In this document: one piece after another, positions 8,040-16,411 of the stretch
Position numbering within the stretch: position 1 is the first letter of the stretch
Layout of the letters: the number at the start of each line of letters is the position of its first letter
Source: Leptolinea sp964404415
GTDB taxonomy: Bacteria > Chloroflexota > Anaerolineae > Anaerolineales > Anaerolineaceae
DNA: 36,697 nt
Assembly: GCA_964404415.1 (NCBI GenBank)
Contig: CAYOKC010000019.1
Span: forward strand, 1-36,697
Direction of reading: 5' to 3'
Translations under genes and position numbers: made by a program
Notes under the pieces: generated by a model
Told to the model about the DNA's origin: nothing
Databases searched by the model: none
What the model saw: the letters and a program-made list of their open reading frames with translations, nothing else

Positions 8040-8356
8040 CTTCCCTGCCCGTCATGCACTTAAGTATTTCTGAAAACCCGACACTACACAACGACCCGCT
8101 TACCGGCACAAAAGCTGAATTTGGCCGCCTGATCCATGCCGCCATCATTAATCCCCGGTTTCGAATCCAGCTTCTATCCAATCCATTGTCTGCCGTTGAC
8201 AAAGGATACCTTGGCGAGAGTTTTCAATTCTCAGGCAAGGTGAGAGAGCAATTGAGCGGCATCCAGGCGAATAGCCTGGAAGAGTTTTCGTCACGGGTAC
8301 TCGAGATAACCGAGACCCCATCCTTAGTTGAAATGGCTGTGCCTCACTACCACTGA
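8036..8356 (+). CDS. NHLP-clan (nitrile hydratase alpha-like leader) small protein
   Basis: 106 residues starting in an ATGA overlap with the DUF5317 gene, with AAAGGAG 5 nt before. Residues 28-90 (FGRLIHAAIINPRFRIQLLS, then NPLSAVDKGY and a helical SLEEFSSRVLEI) match the NHLP leader-type fold (Os1348 / Franean1_4349 groups), in which the N-P-x-F-R-x-x-L-L-x-x-P pattern is characteristic. Such proteins are RiPP precursor leaders in some clusters; in others they have no known maturation enzymes. Here the tail (about 16 residues, ending AVPHYH) has no Gly-Gly cleavage site and no Cys/Ser/Thr-rich core, and no cyclodehydratase, radical SAM or LanM gene is nearby. A recognition or regulatory role is therefore as likely as a peptide product. 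Confidence 0.65.
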   Translation: MTSLPVMHLSISENPTLHNDPLTGTKAEFGRLIHAAIINPRFRIQLLSNPLSAVDKGYLGESFQFSGKVREQLSGIQANSLEEFSSRVLEITETPSLVEMAVPHYH

Positions 8357-8378
8357 GCACCGCATATTCAGGTTTTTT

Positions 8379-9206
8379 ATGAGCCGTCAGACGTACAAAT
8401 CCAATCCGGGCATCAAACATGTTCCCAATAATACGGGGGATGCAGGGAGGGTTGAGGAACAGATCCGGCCGGTCCAGATTATGATCCCCATTGAACTGGA
8501 CCGCAAGAACCGAGTATTCGGCTTCTTTGCCCTGGATACGGAAGAACTACCTGAAGGCAGTCAGAATAACCTGAATGAAATCACAGGCACACCATTCAAA
8601 CCTGAACTGGCAGGGCTGACAGTATATGCCGGCCCTGTCGTTCAGGCATTACAGGAAAACTACAGCAAAGCGCTCTTTATGCTGGCTGACTCCATTGACC
8701 GTTGTGACAATTCCGCCCACAGTCAGAATACAGCTTTGTGGGCCACACGTATAGCTGAAACCATGCGCCTGGATGAGAATGAAGTAATGGAAATTTCTCT
8801 GGCCAGCCGCCTGCATGATATAGGCAAATCCATCATACCCATAGAATTGCTGACCAAACCCGGGCCACTGACCGAAGAAGAATGGGCGATCATTAAACGC
8901 CATTCTGAATACGGCGCTGCCTTAATGCAGCCGTCACAGGGGCTTTCAGCCATCGCCCCGCTGGTGCTCGCTCATCATGAACGTTTTGACGGTAAAGGAT
9001 ACCCGAACGGATTAGCAGGGAGTGACATCCCGCTTGGGGCGCGAATCCTTGGATTAGCCGACGCCTTTTCCACAATGATTACAGGAAGAGCGTACCGCGC
9101 TCCCATCTCATTTGAAGAAGCCAAACAAGATTTACTCAGGAACAGCGGTACGCAATTTGACCCGGATATTGTTAAGGCAATGGTCTTACTGTTACAAAGG
9201 TTTTAA
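8379..9206 (+). CDS. HD-GYP domain protein, probable cyclic-di-GMP phosphodiesterase
   Basis: 275 residues. The HD-GYP domain occupies residues 95-275: HDIGK at 146-150 (H and D are metal ligands), then HHERFDGKGYP at 199-209 containing the GYP triad, and LADAFSTMITGRAYR. HD-GYP enzymes hydrolyse cyclic di-GMP (some act on cGAMP). The N-terminal 90 residues (MIPIELDRKNRVFGFFALDTEEL) look like the end of a sensory, possibly GAF-like, domain, too short to be complete. The start at 8379 lies 22 nt after the NHLP-clan gene and removes 17 residues of an upstream-extended frame that overlaps that gene. It is the last gene of the cluster and converges with the anti-sigma gene, 9 bp apart. Confidence 0.85.
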   Translation: MSRQTYKSNPGIKHVPNNTGDAGRVEEQIRPVQIMIPIELDRKNRVFGFFALDTEELPEGSQNNLNEITGTPFKPELAGLTVYAGPVVQALQENYSKALFMLADSIDRCDNSAHSQNTALWATRIAETMRLDENEVMEISLASRLHDIGKSIIPIELLTKPGPLTEEEWAIIKRHSEYGAALMQPSQGLSAIAPLVLAHHERFDGKGYPNGLAGSDIPLGARILGLADAFSTMITGRAYRAPISFEEAKQDLLRNSGTQFDPDIVKAMVLLLQRF

Positions 9207-9215
9207 TACTTACTC

Positions 9216-10760
9216 CTACTTGACCACAATCAGATCGTCTATTAATTCCTTTACCCGTTCCCGGGGTAATGTACTGTTTACCAGGAAGCTTACACTGTCA
9301 GAAACATGTACTATGGCCATTTGATAAACCTCGTCATCTGGAAGGTTTTCCGGTTCCTTGATGAAGTAGGCTGTGATTCCGTTCTTCGCGGTATAGGTTT
9401 CATCAGGATCCTCTGACATCGGTTCCAACTGGTCACCGGTATCCTGAATGACGATATAATCTCCATCTTTATTGTGATAGTCGGCGATATAGATATAACT
9501 TGGTTCGTTGGTCTGCCGGGGAGGGGCTGTGATAGTCAAATCAAAACCCTCGGGAATTTCTTTGAAGAGGTAACCCGTACTGGTATTTTCCGCCAACTCT
9601 TTCTGGGTAATTTTTTCCGGAAGCAGATCACCTTTTGTCCGGTTCAGGTCATCGACTAACGAAATACCTTTCAGATCGCTCATGTCCCAGTTGATTTTGG
9701 CATCCGTGGATAGGGTCTCCCGAACCAGGAAGCGCAGCGAACTTAGAATGATCTCTTTTCCGTTCTTCTTGACGAAGGTTTCTGACTCAAGGAGTTCATA
9801 CGATTTCGCGTCAAAGATCATTCGCTCCAGATGCGCGTCACCTTCAGTAACTTTCCCGTTGATCCGGAACGATTCCGCCGGGTGGCTGGCAACAAGAACA
9901 AAAATCTTCCGTCCATCATTCTGTACTTTTTCTGATTCCAGGCTGATCTTTGGATCATTCCGTATGCTGTCAAATTGTTCTTCGGCTGAGAAGGTTGGCC
10001 CGAGGTTATCCAATCCGGCTACCCTGTCACGGCTCTGCGGGCTGCGATAGACGGTCAGGATATCTCCCTTATGAGATTTATCAAGGGGTATGGAGGAGTA
10101 TGTGTTTTCACCATCATACCCGGCGACAGAAAGCACTTTCATTTCGGGTAAAGAGTATTCAACTTTCCGGTAATTACCCGTCTTGTAATCTGTATAAATT
10201 TCGCTTACCAAGCGGAAACCGGCTTCTTTTCCTTCCAGCAATTCAGGGTTGAAATAGCGTTCCACTTTCAAGTGCGAAATGCCGTCAGCCTGAGCTGTCA
10301 TTTGATGCACTTCGTAAGCTTTATCCAAGATTTGTTTGGCAGATACCGGGGTGACGGTTTGATTCACCATGAAGAAACCCAGGATGCCAAGTACCAACGC
10401 GCCGGAAACTACAACTGACAATCTTCGAGACATTTGTGATGCTCCTATTTTTTGAATGGTTGTGACCATCCAGCCTGGCGCCAGACTGGATAGCCGGTTC
10501 TGGTTATGTACATTACAGGATCCCTTTTCCTGTTTTATCCGCTGCTGCACCCCGGCCCATGCTTGAACCGAAGGTTCAGCCGATTCCACCATAGCGTGCA
10601 TGGCGGCGATCACTGACTGGCGGGTTTTCCGGAGTTCCGCCAGTTCCACGCGGCAATCCGCGCAAGTTTCGACATGCTCCTTTATCAGGATTTGCTCATT
10701 CATTGATAATTCGTGATCGAGGTAAGCGCTCAAGTTACTTGAGATTTGTCTGCAGTTCAT
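9216..10760 (-). CDS. Transmembrane anti-sigma factor with zinc finger, RseB-like and DUF4367 domains
   Basis: 514 residues. The N-terminus (MNCRQISSNLSAYLDHELS, then HVETCADCR) is the zf-HC2 zinc-binding anti-sigma domain, with H-x3-C-x2-C near residue 30-37. A single membrane segment lies near residue 125-145 (VVVSGALVLGILGFFMV). The outer part begins with an RseB/LolA-like lipoprotein-sorting fold (KQILDKAYEVHQM... LKVERYF) and ends with DUF4367 (residues about 400-514). Such proteins hold an ECF sigma factor at the membrane and release it when the outer domain senses envelope stress. The start at 10760 overlaps the sigma stop (ATGA), favouring it over an upstream ATG at 10775. Fusion of sigma-binding and RseB-like sensing parts in one chain is seen in Chloroflexota and Firmicutes. 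Confidence 0.85.
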   Translation of the reverse strand: MNCRQISSNLSAYLDHELSMNEQILIKEHVETCADCRVELAELRKTRQSVIAAMHAMVESAEPSVQAWAGVQQRIKQEKGSCNVHNQNRLSSLAPGWMVTTIQKIGASQMSRRLSVVVSGALVLGILGFFMVNQTVTPVSAKQILDKAYEVHQMTAQADGISHLKVERYFNPELLEGKEAGFRLVSEIYTDYKTGNYRKVEYSLPEMKVLSVAGYDGENTYSSIPLDKSHKGDILTVYRSPQSRDRVAGLDNLGPTFSAEEQFDSIRNDPKISLESEKVQNDGRKIFVLVASHPAESFRINGKVTEGDAHLERMIFDAKSYELLESETFVKKNGKEIILSSLRFLVRETLSTDAKINWDMSDLKGISLVDDLNRTKGDLLPEKITQKELAENTSTGYLFKEIPEGFDLTITAPPRQTNEPSYIYIADYHNKDGDYIVIQDTGDQLEPMSEDPDETYTAKNGITAYFIKEPENLPDDEVYQMAIVHVSDSVSFLVNSTLPRERVKELIDDLIVVK

Positions 10761-11332
10761 ATCACACGCTCCCAAACCGGCGAAGCGTCCTTCGCCGAAG
10801 CCGATGAAGATGAGTGGAAAGTTGCTGCCAGGGTCTTTATTGCCTGGTCAATTCGCGATTTGACGGTTCCGAGTGGTATGGAGAGGATCTCACTGATCTC
10901 GTTGTACGAAAGTTCCCAGTAATACCTGAGTATGATGACGGCCTTCAGCTTCCCAGAAAGGTTCTGTATGGCATCTCGCAAGGTTTGGCGGTCAAAAGCC
11001 GCCTGCGCAGCCGCTTCAGTCGATTCTTCCCGGATATTGATGTTCGTGTCGTCAAGCAAATCAAGTGAGACTTCAGTTTTCTGCCGATGCCGGAGGCAAT
11101 AATTGATCGTTATCCGGTGCAGCCATGTGGTCATAGCCCCCTTTGCCGGGTCATAACCGGGCAGGGATCTATACACCTGCAGAAATACCTCCTGCAGCGC
11201 TTCTTCGGCTTCTTCTTTACTTCCATACATAAGATAGGCTGTTTTATAAACAAGGTTCTTATACTTTTCAAAAAGTTCGCCAACTGTCTTATCGCGGTCA
11301 TCCATGGTTGTGGGCAACAATTCACTCTCCAT
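10757..11332 (-). CDS. ECF-type RNA polymerase sigma factor
   Basis: 191 residues. Region 2 is at about residues 18-85 (LVYKTAYLMYGSKEEAEEALQEVFLQVYRSL, a D/E-A-E-x-x-x-Q-E-V-F pattern, then WLHRITINYCLRHRQK), and region 4 at about 120-175 (LSGKLKAVIILRYYWELSYNEISEILSIPLGTVKSRI in part). It recruits RNA polymerase to a dedicated regulon when freed from its anti-sigma partner, whose gene overlaps its end by 4 bp. Divergently transcribed from it is a lipoprotein gene that carries LTxxQ motifs, a likely regulon member. Very probably autoregulated. Confidence 0.92.
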   Translation of the reverse strand: MESELLPTTMDDRDKTVGELFEKYKNLVYKTAYLMYGSKEEAEEALQEVFLQVYRSLPGYDPAKGAMTTWLHRITINYCLRHRQKTEVSLDLLDDTNINIREESTEAAAQAAFDRQTLRDAIQNLSGKLKAVIILRYYWELSYNEISEILSIPLGTVKSRIDQAIKTLAATFHSSSSASAKDASPVWERVI

Positions 11333-11352
11333 CAGTGGTGTATCTACATAAC

Positions 11353-11378
11353 TATAGACAGATTTGCCGGAAAAGTTC
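11353..11378 (-). promoter_or_regulatory. Possible ECF-type autoregulatory promoter
   Basis: Read on the minus strand, GAACTT (11378-11373) is followed 14 nt later by TCTATA (11358-11353), 20 nt before the sigma gene start. GAACTT is close to the GGAACTT -35 element used by many ECF sigma factors. Placement is right but the -10 element is generic, so the call is weak. Confidence 0.3.
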
Positions 11379-11586
11379 GATTAATTCTGCCGTATTCTCA
11401 CATCAATTTCACAGTTTTCTCACGGCCTCTTCTCAGTTACGCCACCTAAAATCTACTGTATTCCAGTATTGAAAGGAAGAGACCTTTTTCAAAATAAAAC
11501 TGACAAATAAGAAAGCAGAAGATAAAAAATTCTTGCTACATCCTTCTCATGAAAACACTTCGTATGAATTACAAATTGGAGGTCGA

Positions 11587-13695
11587 ATGAAAAAAATCGC
11601 ATATTCCCTGTTAGTCCTGGTCATGCTGACCCTTACCGCCTGTGCAGGGCAGGCGCGTGCCGCGCATAACGCTGACACCAGGTCTGTCAACCAGTTGATC
11701 TCATTCAACAAATCCGCTTCATCATCTGCTAACACGGATTCACTAACCACTGATTTTGACAATGCCGAACCGGTGATCACTCAAATGATTCTGGGGCTGC
11801 TCAAATTAGATGGTACTGATCTGGCTCTCACCGAAACCCAGGCGGCAACGCTTATTGCACTCTGGGACGAATACCAGACCACGGTTAAAGATATGATGCC
11901 CGATGGTGGGAAACAGGGTGACAAACCCTCCGGAACGCCGGCAGCCATGCCAACCCGCGATCCCAAGGATACTCCTGAAGCTCCGAAAGAAAAAGCGGAA
12001 CTCACAGCCAAACTGGATACCATCGTCACCAGCATGCAGGCCGTTCTTACAGACGAGCAGATCGCCGCGATCCAAGAAATGAAGATCACCCGCGATATTG
12101 CCACCACGATTATGAAAGAAAAGAACATTTCAGACAGCGGCTCTGACCAACAGAATGGACAACCCGGTCAGCAACAGGGTGGGCAGCCTCCCGCCGGCGG
12201 ACCGCAGGGTGGACAGGACGGTCAGCCCCCGGCCGGTGGTCCCCAGCAGGGCGGCCAGTCCGGGCAGCAGCAGGGCGGCCAACCCGGGGTGGATGGCCAA
12301 CCGCGTGGGAACGGCATGGTTCAACCTGGATTGCTGAAAGCCTTCACTGAATACCTCGAAAAGGTAAGCGGAACCAAATCAACAGTAGCATTTGAACCGG
12401 CCGGGTTTTCCCCGGCCGGAGTTTCATCCGGAGGTCAGGGCGGACCGGGCATGCCAGGAGGACCGGGTGACACCAGCGCTAATGTGACGTACGGAGCTTT
12501 ATTCTCACAGAAAGGCGGTTCACAGACCAGATCAGATCTGACCATTACCGCCGCAGAACCGGACCAGTCCGGTATTCTGGTGACCGACTCCGGCACGTTG
12601 AACCTGACGAGATCAAAAATTTCGACCTCCGGAGACACATCGTCGCAGGATTCCAGCAGTTTTGTAGGATTGAATGCCGCGGTTCTGGCTACCAGCGCGT
12701 CAACCATTAATATGACAGACAGCACGATCACCACCACTGGAACCGGCGCCAATGGCGCTTTTGCCGTGGGAGAAAAATCTACTGTCATTCTATCGAATGT
12801 GATCATTGACGCCACAGCTGACGGCGCACACGGCGTGATGGCCACAAAAGGCGGCACTGTCACCCTGAAGGATGTGGATATTACCACCCGCGGGCAAAGC
12901 TCCGGCGCGCTGGCTACAGATCGCGGCAGTGGAACCATCATAGCCGAAGGCGGTGCCATTAACACCAGCGGAATGAATTCCCCGGCCATTTACTCCACAG
13001 GTGTTATTACCGTAACAAACGCCGTGATGTCAGCCACCGGGGCGGAATCCGCAGTGATCGAAGGCGCGAACTCTATCGATGTGCGCAATTCAACATTAAC
13101 CTCCAGCAAGGAAGACAAATGGGGTGTTATGATCTACCAGAGCATGTCGGGTGACGCGGAAGGAACAATGGGTACGTTTACCATGTCAGGCGGTGAACTC
13201 TCGAACACTGCGTCCAAAGGGCCGCTCTTCTTTATTACGAATTCAACCGGCATCATCAACCTGAAGGGTGTCACTGCCACGGCCGCGTCGGGAGAACTGA
13301 TCCTGGCCGGCGCGAACCGCTGGGGTAGTGAAGGCAACAACGGTGGAACCGTGGTTCTGAATGCTGATTCACAAAACCTGGCGGGAAGCGTCACCGCTGA
13401 TTCGATCAGTTCAGTTGAGATAAATTTGAGAAATGGATCATCACTCAAAGGTGCTGTCAACCCGGCTAACACGGCAAAGGCAATAAAACTGACCCTCGAT
13501 GGTAATAGCCTCTGGAACGTGACAGCCAATTCATACATCAGCTCCATTTCAGACCCCGACGGGATCACAGGAACTACGGTTACCAATATTAGAGGAAATG
13601 GATACACTGTATATTACGATGTTACCGGTTGCCCCGAACTTGGCGGGAGGTCATACACACTGTCTGAAGGCGGCACATTGACGCCCGCCCCATAG
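11587..13695 (+). CDS. Lipoprotein with LTxxQ motifs, Gly/Gln/Pro-rich linker and beta-helix domain
   Basis: 702 residues. A lipoprotein signal is evident: MKKIAYSLLVLVMLTLTACAG, with the lipobox cysteine at residue 19 (LTAC). Residues 65-180 are helical and contain LTETQAATL and LTDEQIAAI, the LTxxQ pattern of periplasmic Spy/CpxP-type proteins. Residues about 185-245 are low complexity (GGQPPAGGPQGGQ and relatives). From about residue 290 on there are repeated short strands such as SGILVTDSGTLNLTRSKIST and GAFAVGEKSTVILSNVIID, the pattern of a right-handed parallel beta-helix found in adhesins and polysaccharide-binding surface proteins. The ATG at 11587 follows GGAGG by 4 nt; the frame extends upstream but without a signal. 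A hairpin with a T-rich arm ends the transcript. Lying divergent from an ECF sigma gene, it may be a stress-regulated surface protein. Confidence 0.8.
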   Translation: MKKIAYSLLVLVMLTLTACAGQARAAHNADTRSVNQLISFNKSASSSANTDSLTTDFDNAEPVITQMILGLLKLDGTDLALTETQAATLIALWDEYQTTVKDMMPDGGKQGDKPSGTPAAMPTRDPKDTPEAPKEKAELTAKLDTIVTSMQAVLTDEQIAAIQEMKITRDIATTIMKEKNISDSGSDQQNGQPGQQQGGQPPAGGPQGGQDGQPPAGGPQQGGQSGQQQGGQPGVDGQPRGNGMVQPGLLKAFTEYLEKVSGTKSTVAFEPAGFSPAGVSSGGQGGPGMPGGPGDTSANVTYGALFSQKGGSQTRSDLTITAAEPDQSGILVTDSGTLNLTRSKISTSGDTSSQDSSSFVGLNAAVLATSASTINMTDSTITTTGTGANGAFAVGEKSTVILSNVIIDATADGAHGVMATKGGTVTLKDVDITTRGQSSGALATDRGSGTIIAEGGAINTSGMNSPAIYSTGVITVTNAVMSATGAESAVIEGANSIDVRNSTLTSSKEDKWGVMIYQSMSGDAEGTMGTFTMSGGELSNTASKGPLFFITNSTGIINLKGVTATAASGELILAGANRWGSEGNNGGTVVLNADSQNLAGSVTADSISSVEINLRNGSSLKGAVNPANTAKAIKLTLDGNSLWNVTANSYISSISDPDGITGTTVTNIRGNGYTVYYDVTGCPELGGRSYTLSEGGTLTPAP

Positions 13696-13712
13696 CCACA
13701 TTCATCACTGTG

Positions 13713-13751
13713 AAACAACAAGACCGCCGCAAAACGGCGGCTTTGTTGTTT
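13713..13751 (+). terminator. Rho-independent terminator
   Basis: A long stem formed by 13713-13729 and 13735-13751: CCGCCG pairs with CGGCGG, then, after a 2-nt bulge, AAACAACAA pairs with TTGTTGTTT. The right arm ends T-rich. It lies 18 nt after the stop of the beta-helix lipoprotein gene. Confidence 0.85.
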
Positions 13752-13820
13752 GTATATGGGCAGGTTTCACAAGGCGGATTGTTTTCTGTTAAGATAATAA
13801 AAACGCGATACGAGGTACTC

Positions 13821-15875
13821 ATGCACGATCTACCTATTCTGGTAAACATCACCATTGCCCTCGTGGCTGCCTTTATCGGTGGAGCCACCGCGCGCCGGAT
13901 CGGGTTGCCGCCCATTGTGGGTTACCTGTTGGCCGGCATTCTTATCGGTCCGTTTACCCCGGGATTTATCGGTGATATTAATACCATTCAACAACTTGCC
14001 GAGTTGGGCGTGATATTTTTAATGCTCGGTGTCGGGCTGCATTTTTCCTTTGATGATTTATGGAAAGTGCGTGATGTCGCCATTCCTGGTGCCCTGCTCC
14101 AAACTGCCACAGCTACCCTGATCGGTTTCTTTTTAACCCGCGCCTGGGGATGGTCGATATCTTCCAGCATCCTCTTTGGGCTGGCCATTTCCGTTGCCAG
14201 TACTGTTGTACTGTTGCGCGGGCTTATGGATAACTCATTGCTCAATACCTCACACGGACAGGCAGCCGTTGGCTGGCTGGTGATGGAAGATATCCTTTCG
14301 GTTTTGATCCTGGTGGTCATGCCGATCATTTTCAGCCGTGAGACCTTCTCATGGACATCGCTCGGTGTGACAGTTCTAAAGTTGGCCAGCTTCGGGTTAT
14401 TAATGTTCTTCCTGGGGAAGCGTTTCATCCCCTGGCTGCTGGAAAAGATCGCACATACCCGCTCGAGAGAATTGTTCATACTTGCTGTTCTGGCTATCAG
14501 CCTTGGAACCGCGCTTGGCGCGGCCGCGTTCTTCGGCGTATCGCTGGCACTGGGCGCGTTTGTCGCCGGCGCGATCATCAGCCAGTCACATTTAAGTCAC
14601 CAGGTAGGCGCGGATATCCTACCCTTCAGAGAGTCCTTTGCCGTGCTTTTCTTTGTATCTGTCGGTATGCTGGAAGACCCGGTTTTCCTCTGGCAAAATA
14701 TATGGCAGGTGGTCCTGATCTCTCTACTCATTATCGTTGGGAAATTTATCATAACATTACTACTGGGGACGATTATCCGCCGGCCGGCATTAACATTCCT
14801 TGTAGTCGCTGTGGGTTTAAGTCAGATCGGTGAGTTTTCCTTTATCCTGGGGAATGAAGGTTTGAGATTAAACCTGTTGAGTCAGGACCAGTATTCCCTG
14901 TTGTTAGCCGGTTCTCTGATCTCCATTACCGTCAATCCGTTAATGTATCGGCTGATGCCGCGTTTGGAACGCTGGCTGAAGAATATCCCATTCGTCTGGA
15001 AACAACTTGACCGCCAGAGTATCCAACCGGTTGCGTTGGATGAAGGTACTGAAGGACATGTTGCGATTGTGGGATTTGGCCGGGTGGGGACGCATATGGT
15101 CAACGTGCTGGAGCGGTTGAATATTCCACAACTTGTCATAGATTCAGACGCGCAGCGGATCGAGGAATTAACCCGCCGGGGAATCCCAGCGCTTTATGGT
15201 GATGCCGCGAATTCAGAAATACTCCGCTTCGCCCGGCTAGAAAAAGCCCGCCTGCTGGTTGCCACCCTGCCAGACGATGCATCCTGCGCTTCCATAATCT
15301 CCGCGGCACATCAGATCAAACCCGACTTGAGCATCATAAGCCGGGTTTCGGCCGTAGAAGATGTGGCATATTTTCATTCGCTCGGAGCCAGCGATGTAAT
15401 CCAACCAGAACTCGAGGGAGGGCTGGAGATCATCCGGCATTTATTGCTGAAACTGGACTACCCGTTGAGTGAGGTGTATCAATACACGGAAGCCGTTCGG
15501 CAGGATCAATATAACATTGACATAAATTCGATCGAAGAGTCGCAAACAATGCGAAATCTGGTCAATTCTGCCGGAACGATAGGCATTACCTGGGTGAAGG
15601 TGGAAGAGAAAAGCGGGATCATCGGGCGTTCACTGGCCGAAACCAATATCCGCGCGTTGACCGGCGCATCAGTAGTTGCCTTGATGCGCGCAAACCACCT
15701 GACGGCCAATCCAAAATCCGCCACATTGTTTGAAGCGGGTGACCGGGTTGGTTTGATTGGTGAGGCTGACCAGATCGCCGAAGCCGTCAGAATGATCACA
15801 GGATTTTCTGAAATCCCCGCCGAATCCGTGGAAGATTGGCCCTTGCCGGAAGAATTTTCACCTGAAAATCCTTGA
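13821..15875 (+). CDS. Kef-type monovalent cation:proton antiporter with RCK domains
   Basis: 684 residues. Residues 1-400 form the CPA2 membrane domain (about 12 segments; GLPPIVGYLLAGILIGPFTPGF and the LAELGVIFLMLGVGLHFSFDDLW motif are typical of KefB/YbaL). Residues about 410-530 are an RCK_N/TrkA-N Rossmann domain: HVAIVGFGRVGTHMVNVLERL with the GxGxxG dinucleotide site, followed by the acidic strand end VIDSD, then ALYGDAANSEILRFA. The last 90 residues are an RCK_C (TrkA-C) ligand-binding domain. These proteins exchange K+ or Na+ for protons and are gated by nucleotides. ATG at 13821 has GAGGT 7 nt before it, preferred to upstream frame extensions that cover the terminator. The stop codon overlaps the -35 box of the next gene. 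Confidence 0.9.
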   Translation: MHDLPILVNITIALVAAFIGGATARRIGLPPIVGYLLAGILIGPFTPGFIGDINTIQQLAELGVIFLMLGVGLHFSFDDLWKVRDVAIPGALLQTATATLIGFFLTRAWGWSISSSILFGLAISVASTVVLLRGLMDNSLLNTSHGQAAVGWLVMEDILSVLILVVMPIIFSRETFSWTSLGVTVLKLASFGLLMFFLGKRFIPWLLEKIAHTRSRELFILAVLAISLGTALGAAAFFGVSLALGAFVAGAIISQSHLSHQVGADILPFRESFAVLFFVSVGMLEDPVFLWQNIWQVVLISLLIIVGKFIITLLLGTIIRRPALTFLVVAVGLSQIGEFSFILGNEGLRLNLLSQDQYSLLLAGSLISITVNPLMYRLMPRLERWLKNIPFVWKQLDRQSIQPVALDEGTEGHVAIVGFGRVGTHMVNVLERLNIPQLVIDSDAQRIEELTRRGIPALYGDAANSEILRFARLEKARLLVATLPDDASCASIISAAHQIKPDLSIISRVSAVEDVAYFHSLGASDVIQPELEGGLEIIRHLLLKLDYPLSEVYQYTEAVRQDQYNIDINSIEESQTMRNLVNSAGTIGITWVKVEEKSGIIGRSLAETNIRALTGASVVALMRANHLTANPKSATLFEAGDRVGLIGEADQIAEAVRMITGFSEIPAESVEDWPLPEEFSPENP

Positions 15876-15916
15876 CAATTCATTTATCCGCCTTATAATT
15901 GAAAATCAGTTTCAAT
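15872..15916 (+). promoter_or_regulatory. Promoter of the Zur/Fur-like gene with a Fur-family box
   Basis: TTGACA at 15872-15877, 16-nt spacer, TATAAT at 15894-15899: both hexamers match the sigma-70 consensus exactly. Overlapping the -10 box and start point is ATTGAAAATCAGTTTCAAT (15898-15916), a perfect 7-5-7 inverted repeat. Its core TGAAAATCAGTTTCA fits the 7-1-7 pattern of Fur-family boxes and is within one base of the TGAnAATnATTnTCA form known for Zur in some phyla. A repressor bound here would block initiation, so metal-dependent autoregulation of the regulator and the ZnuA-like gene is likely. Confidence 0.75.
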
Positions 15917-15928
15917 AAGAGACAGGAT

Positions 15929-16369
15929 ATGATGGATTCTTCGAAATCGCTGGCAGTCGAGTGGATTAAAATGCTGCAGGCAAGCGGGTACCGCCAGACG
16001 GAAGCCCGCAATACGATTGTGGATGTGATCCTTGAAAGCCAGCGCGCGCTGGAACCACTGGAGATTTTTGAGATCGGCCGGAAACGCCAGTCCGGGTTGG
16101 GACTGGTCACGGTGTACCGCACGTTGGAACGGCTTGAAGCGCTCGGGTTGGTGCAGCGCGTTCATCAACCGGGCGGATGCAACATGTATCTGCGCGCGCC
16201 GGTGGGTCACCAACATCTGTTGATCTGTACTTCCTGCGGTAAAGCCGAATTCTTCAACGGAGATGACCTGACCCCTCTGATGGACAATGTGGCAAAACGT
16301 TCAGGCTATTGCATTACGGAACACTGGTTTCAATTGTTCGGTCAATGCGCTGACTGCCAGAAGAAGTAA
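15929..16369 (+). CDS. zur: Fur family metalloregulator, probably Zur
   Basis: 146 residues, normal for Fur proteins. An N-terminal winged helix (residues 10-85) contains GYRQTEARNTIVDVIL and the recognition helix region LVTVYRTLERLEALGLV. The C-terminal dimerisation part has two zinc-binding pairs, CTSC at 100-103 and CADC at 140-143, and the metal-site stretch GHQHLLICTSCGKAEFF. Assignment to Zur rather than Fur or PerR rests on the neighbouring ZnuA-like gene (43 nt downstream, same strand) and on the box type; it is inference. ATG at 15929 (a second ATG follows at once) lies just after ACAGGA; the frame opens upstream only by overlapping the operator. Confidence 0.85.
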   Translation: MMDSSKSLAVEWIKMLQASGYRQTEARNTIVDVILESQRALEPLEIFEIGRKRQSGLGLVTVYRTLERLEALGLVQRVHQPGGCNMYLRAPVGHQHLLICTSCGKAEFFNGDDLTPLMDNVAKRSGYCITEHWFQLFGQCADCQKK

Positions 16370-16411
16370 TCGCGTATTTTTGCTCGGAAGAGCTTTTTTT
16401 TGGAGGAGTAT

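Noticed and set aside
8036..8356. Complete RiPP biosynthetic cluster
   Set aside because: The NHLP-clan protein has no visible core peptide or cleavage motif, and no maturation enzyme or peptidase-transporter gene is present in the window.
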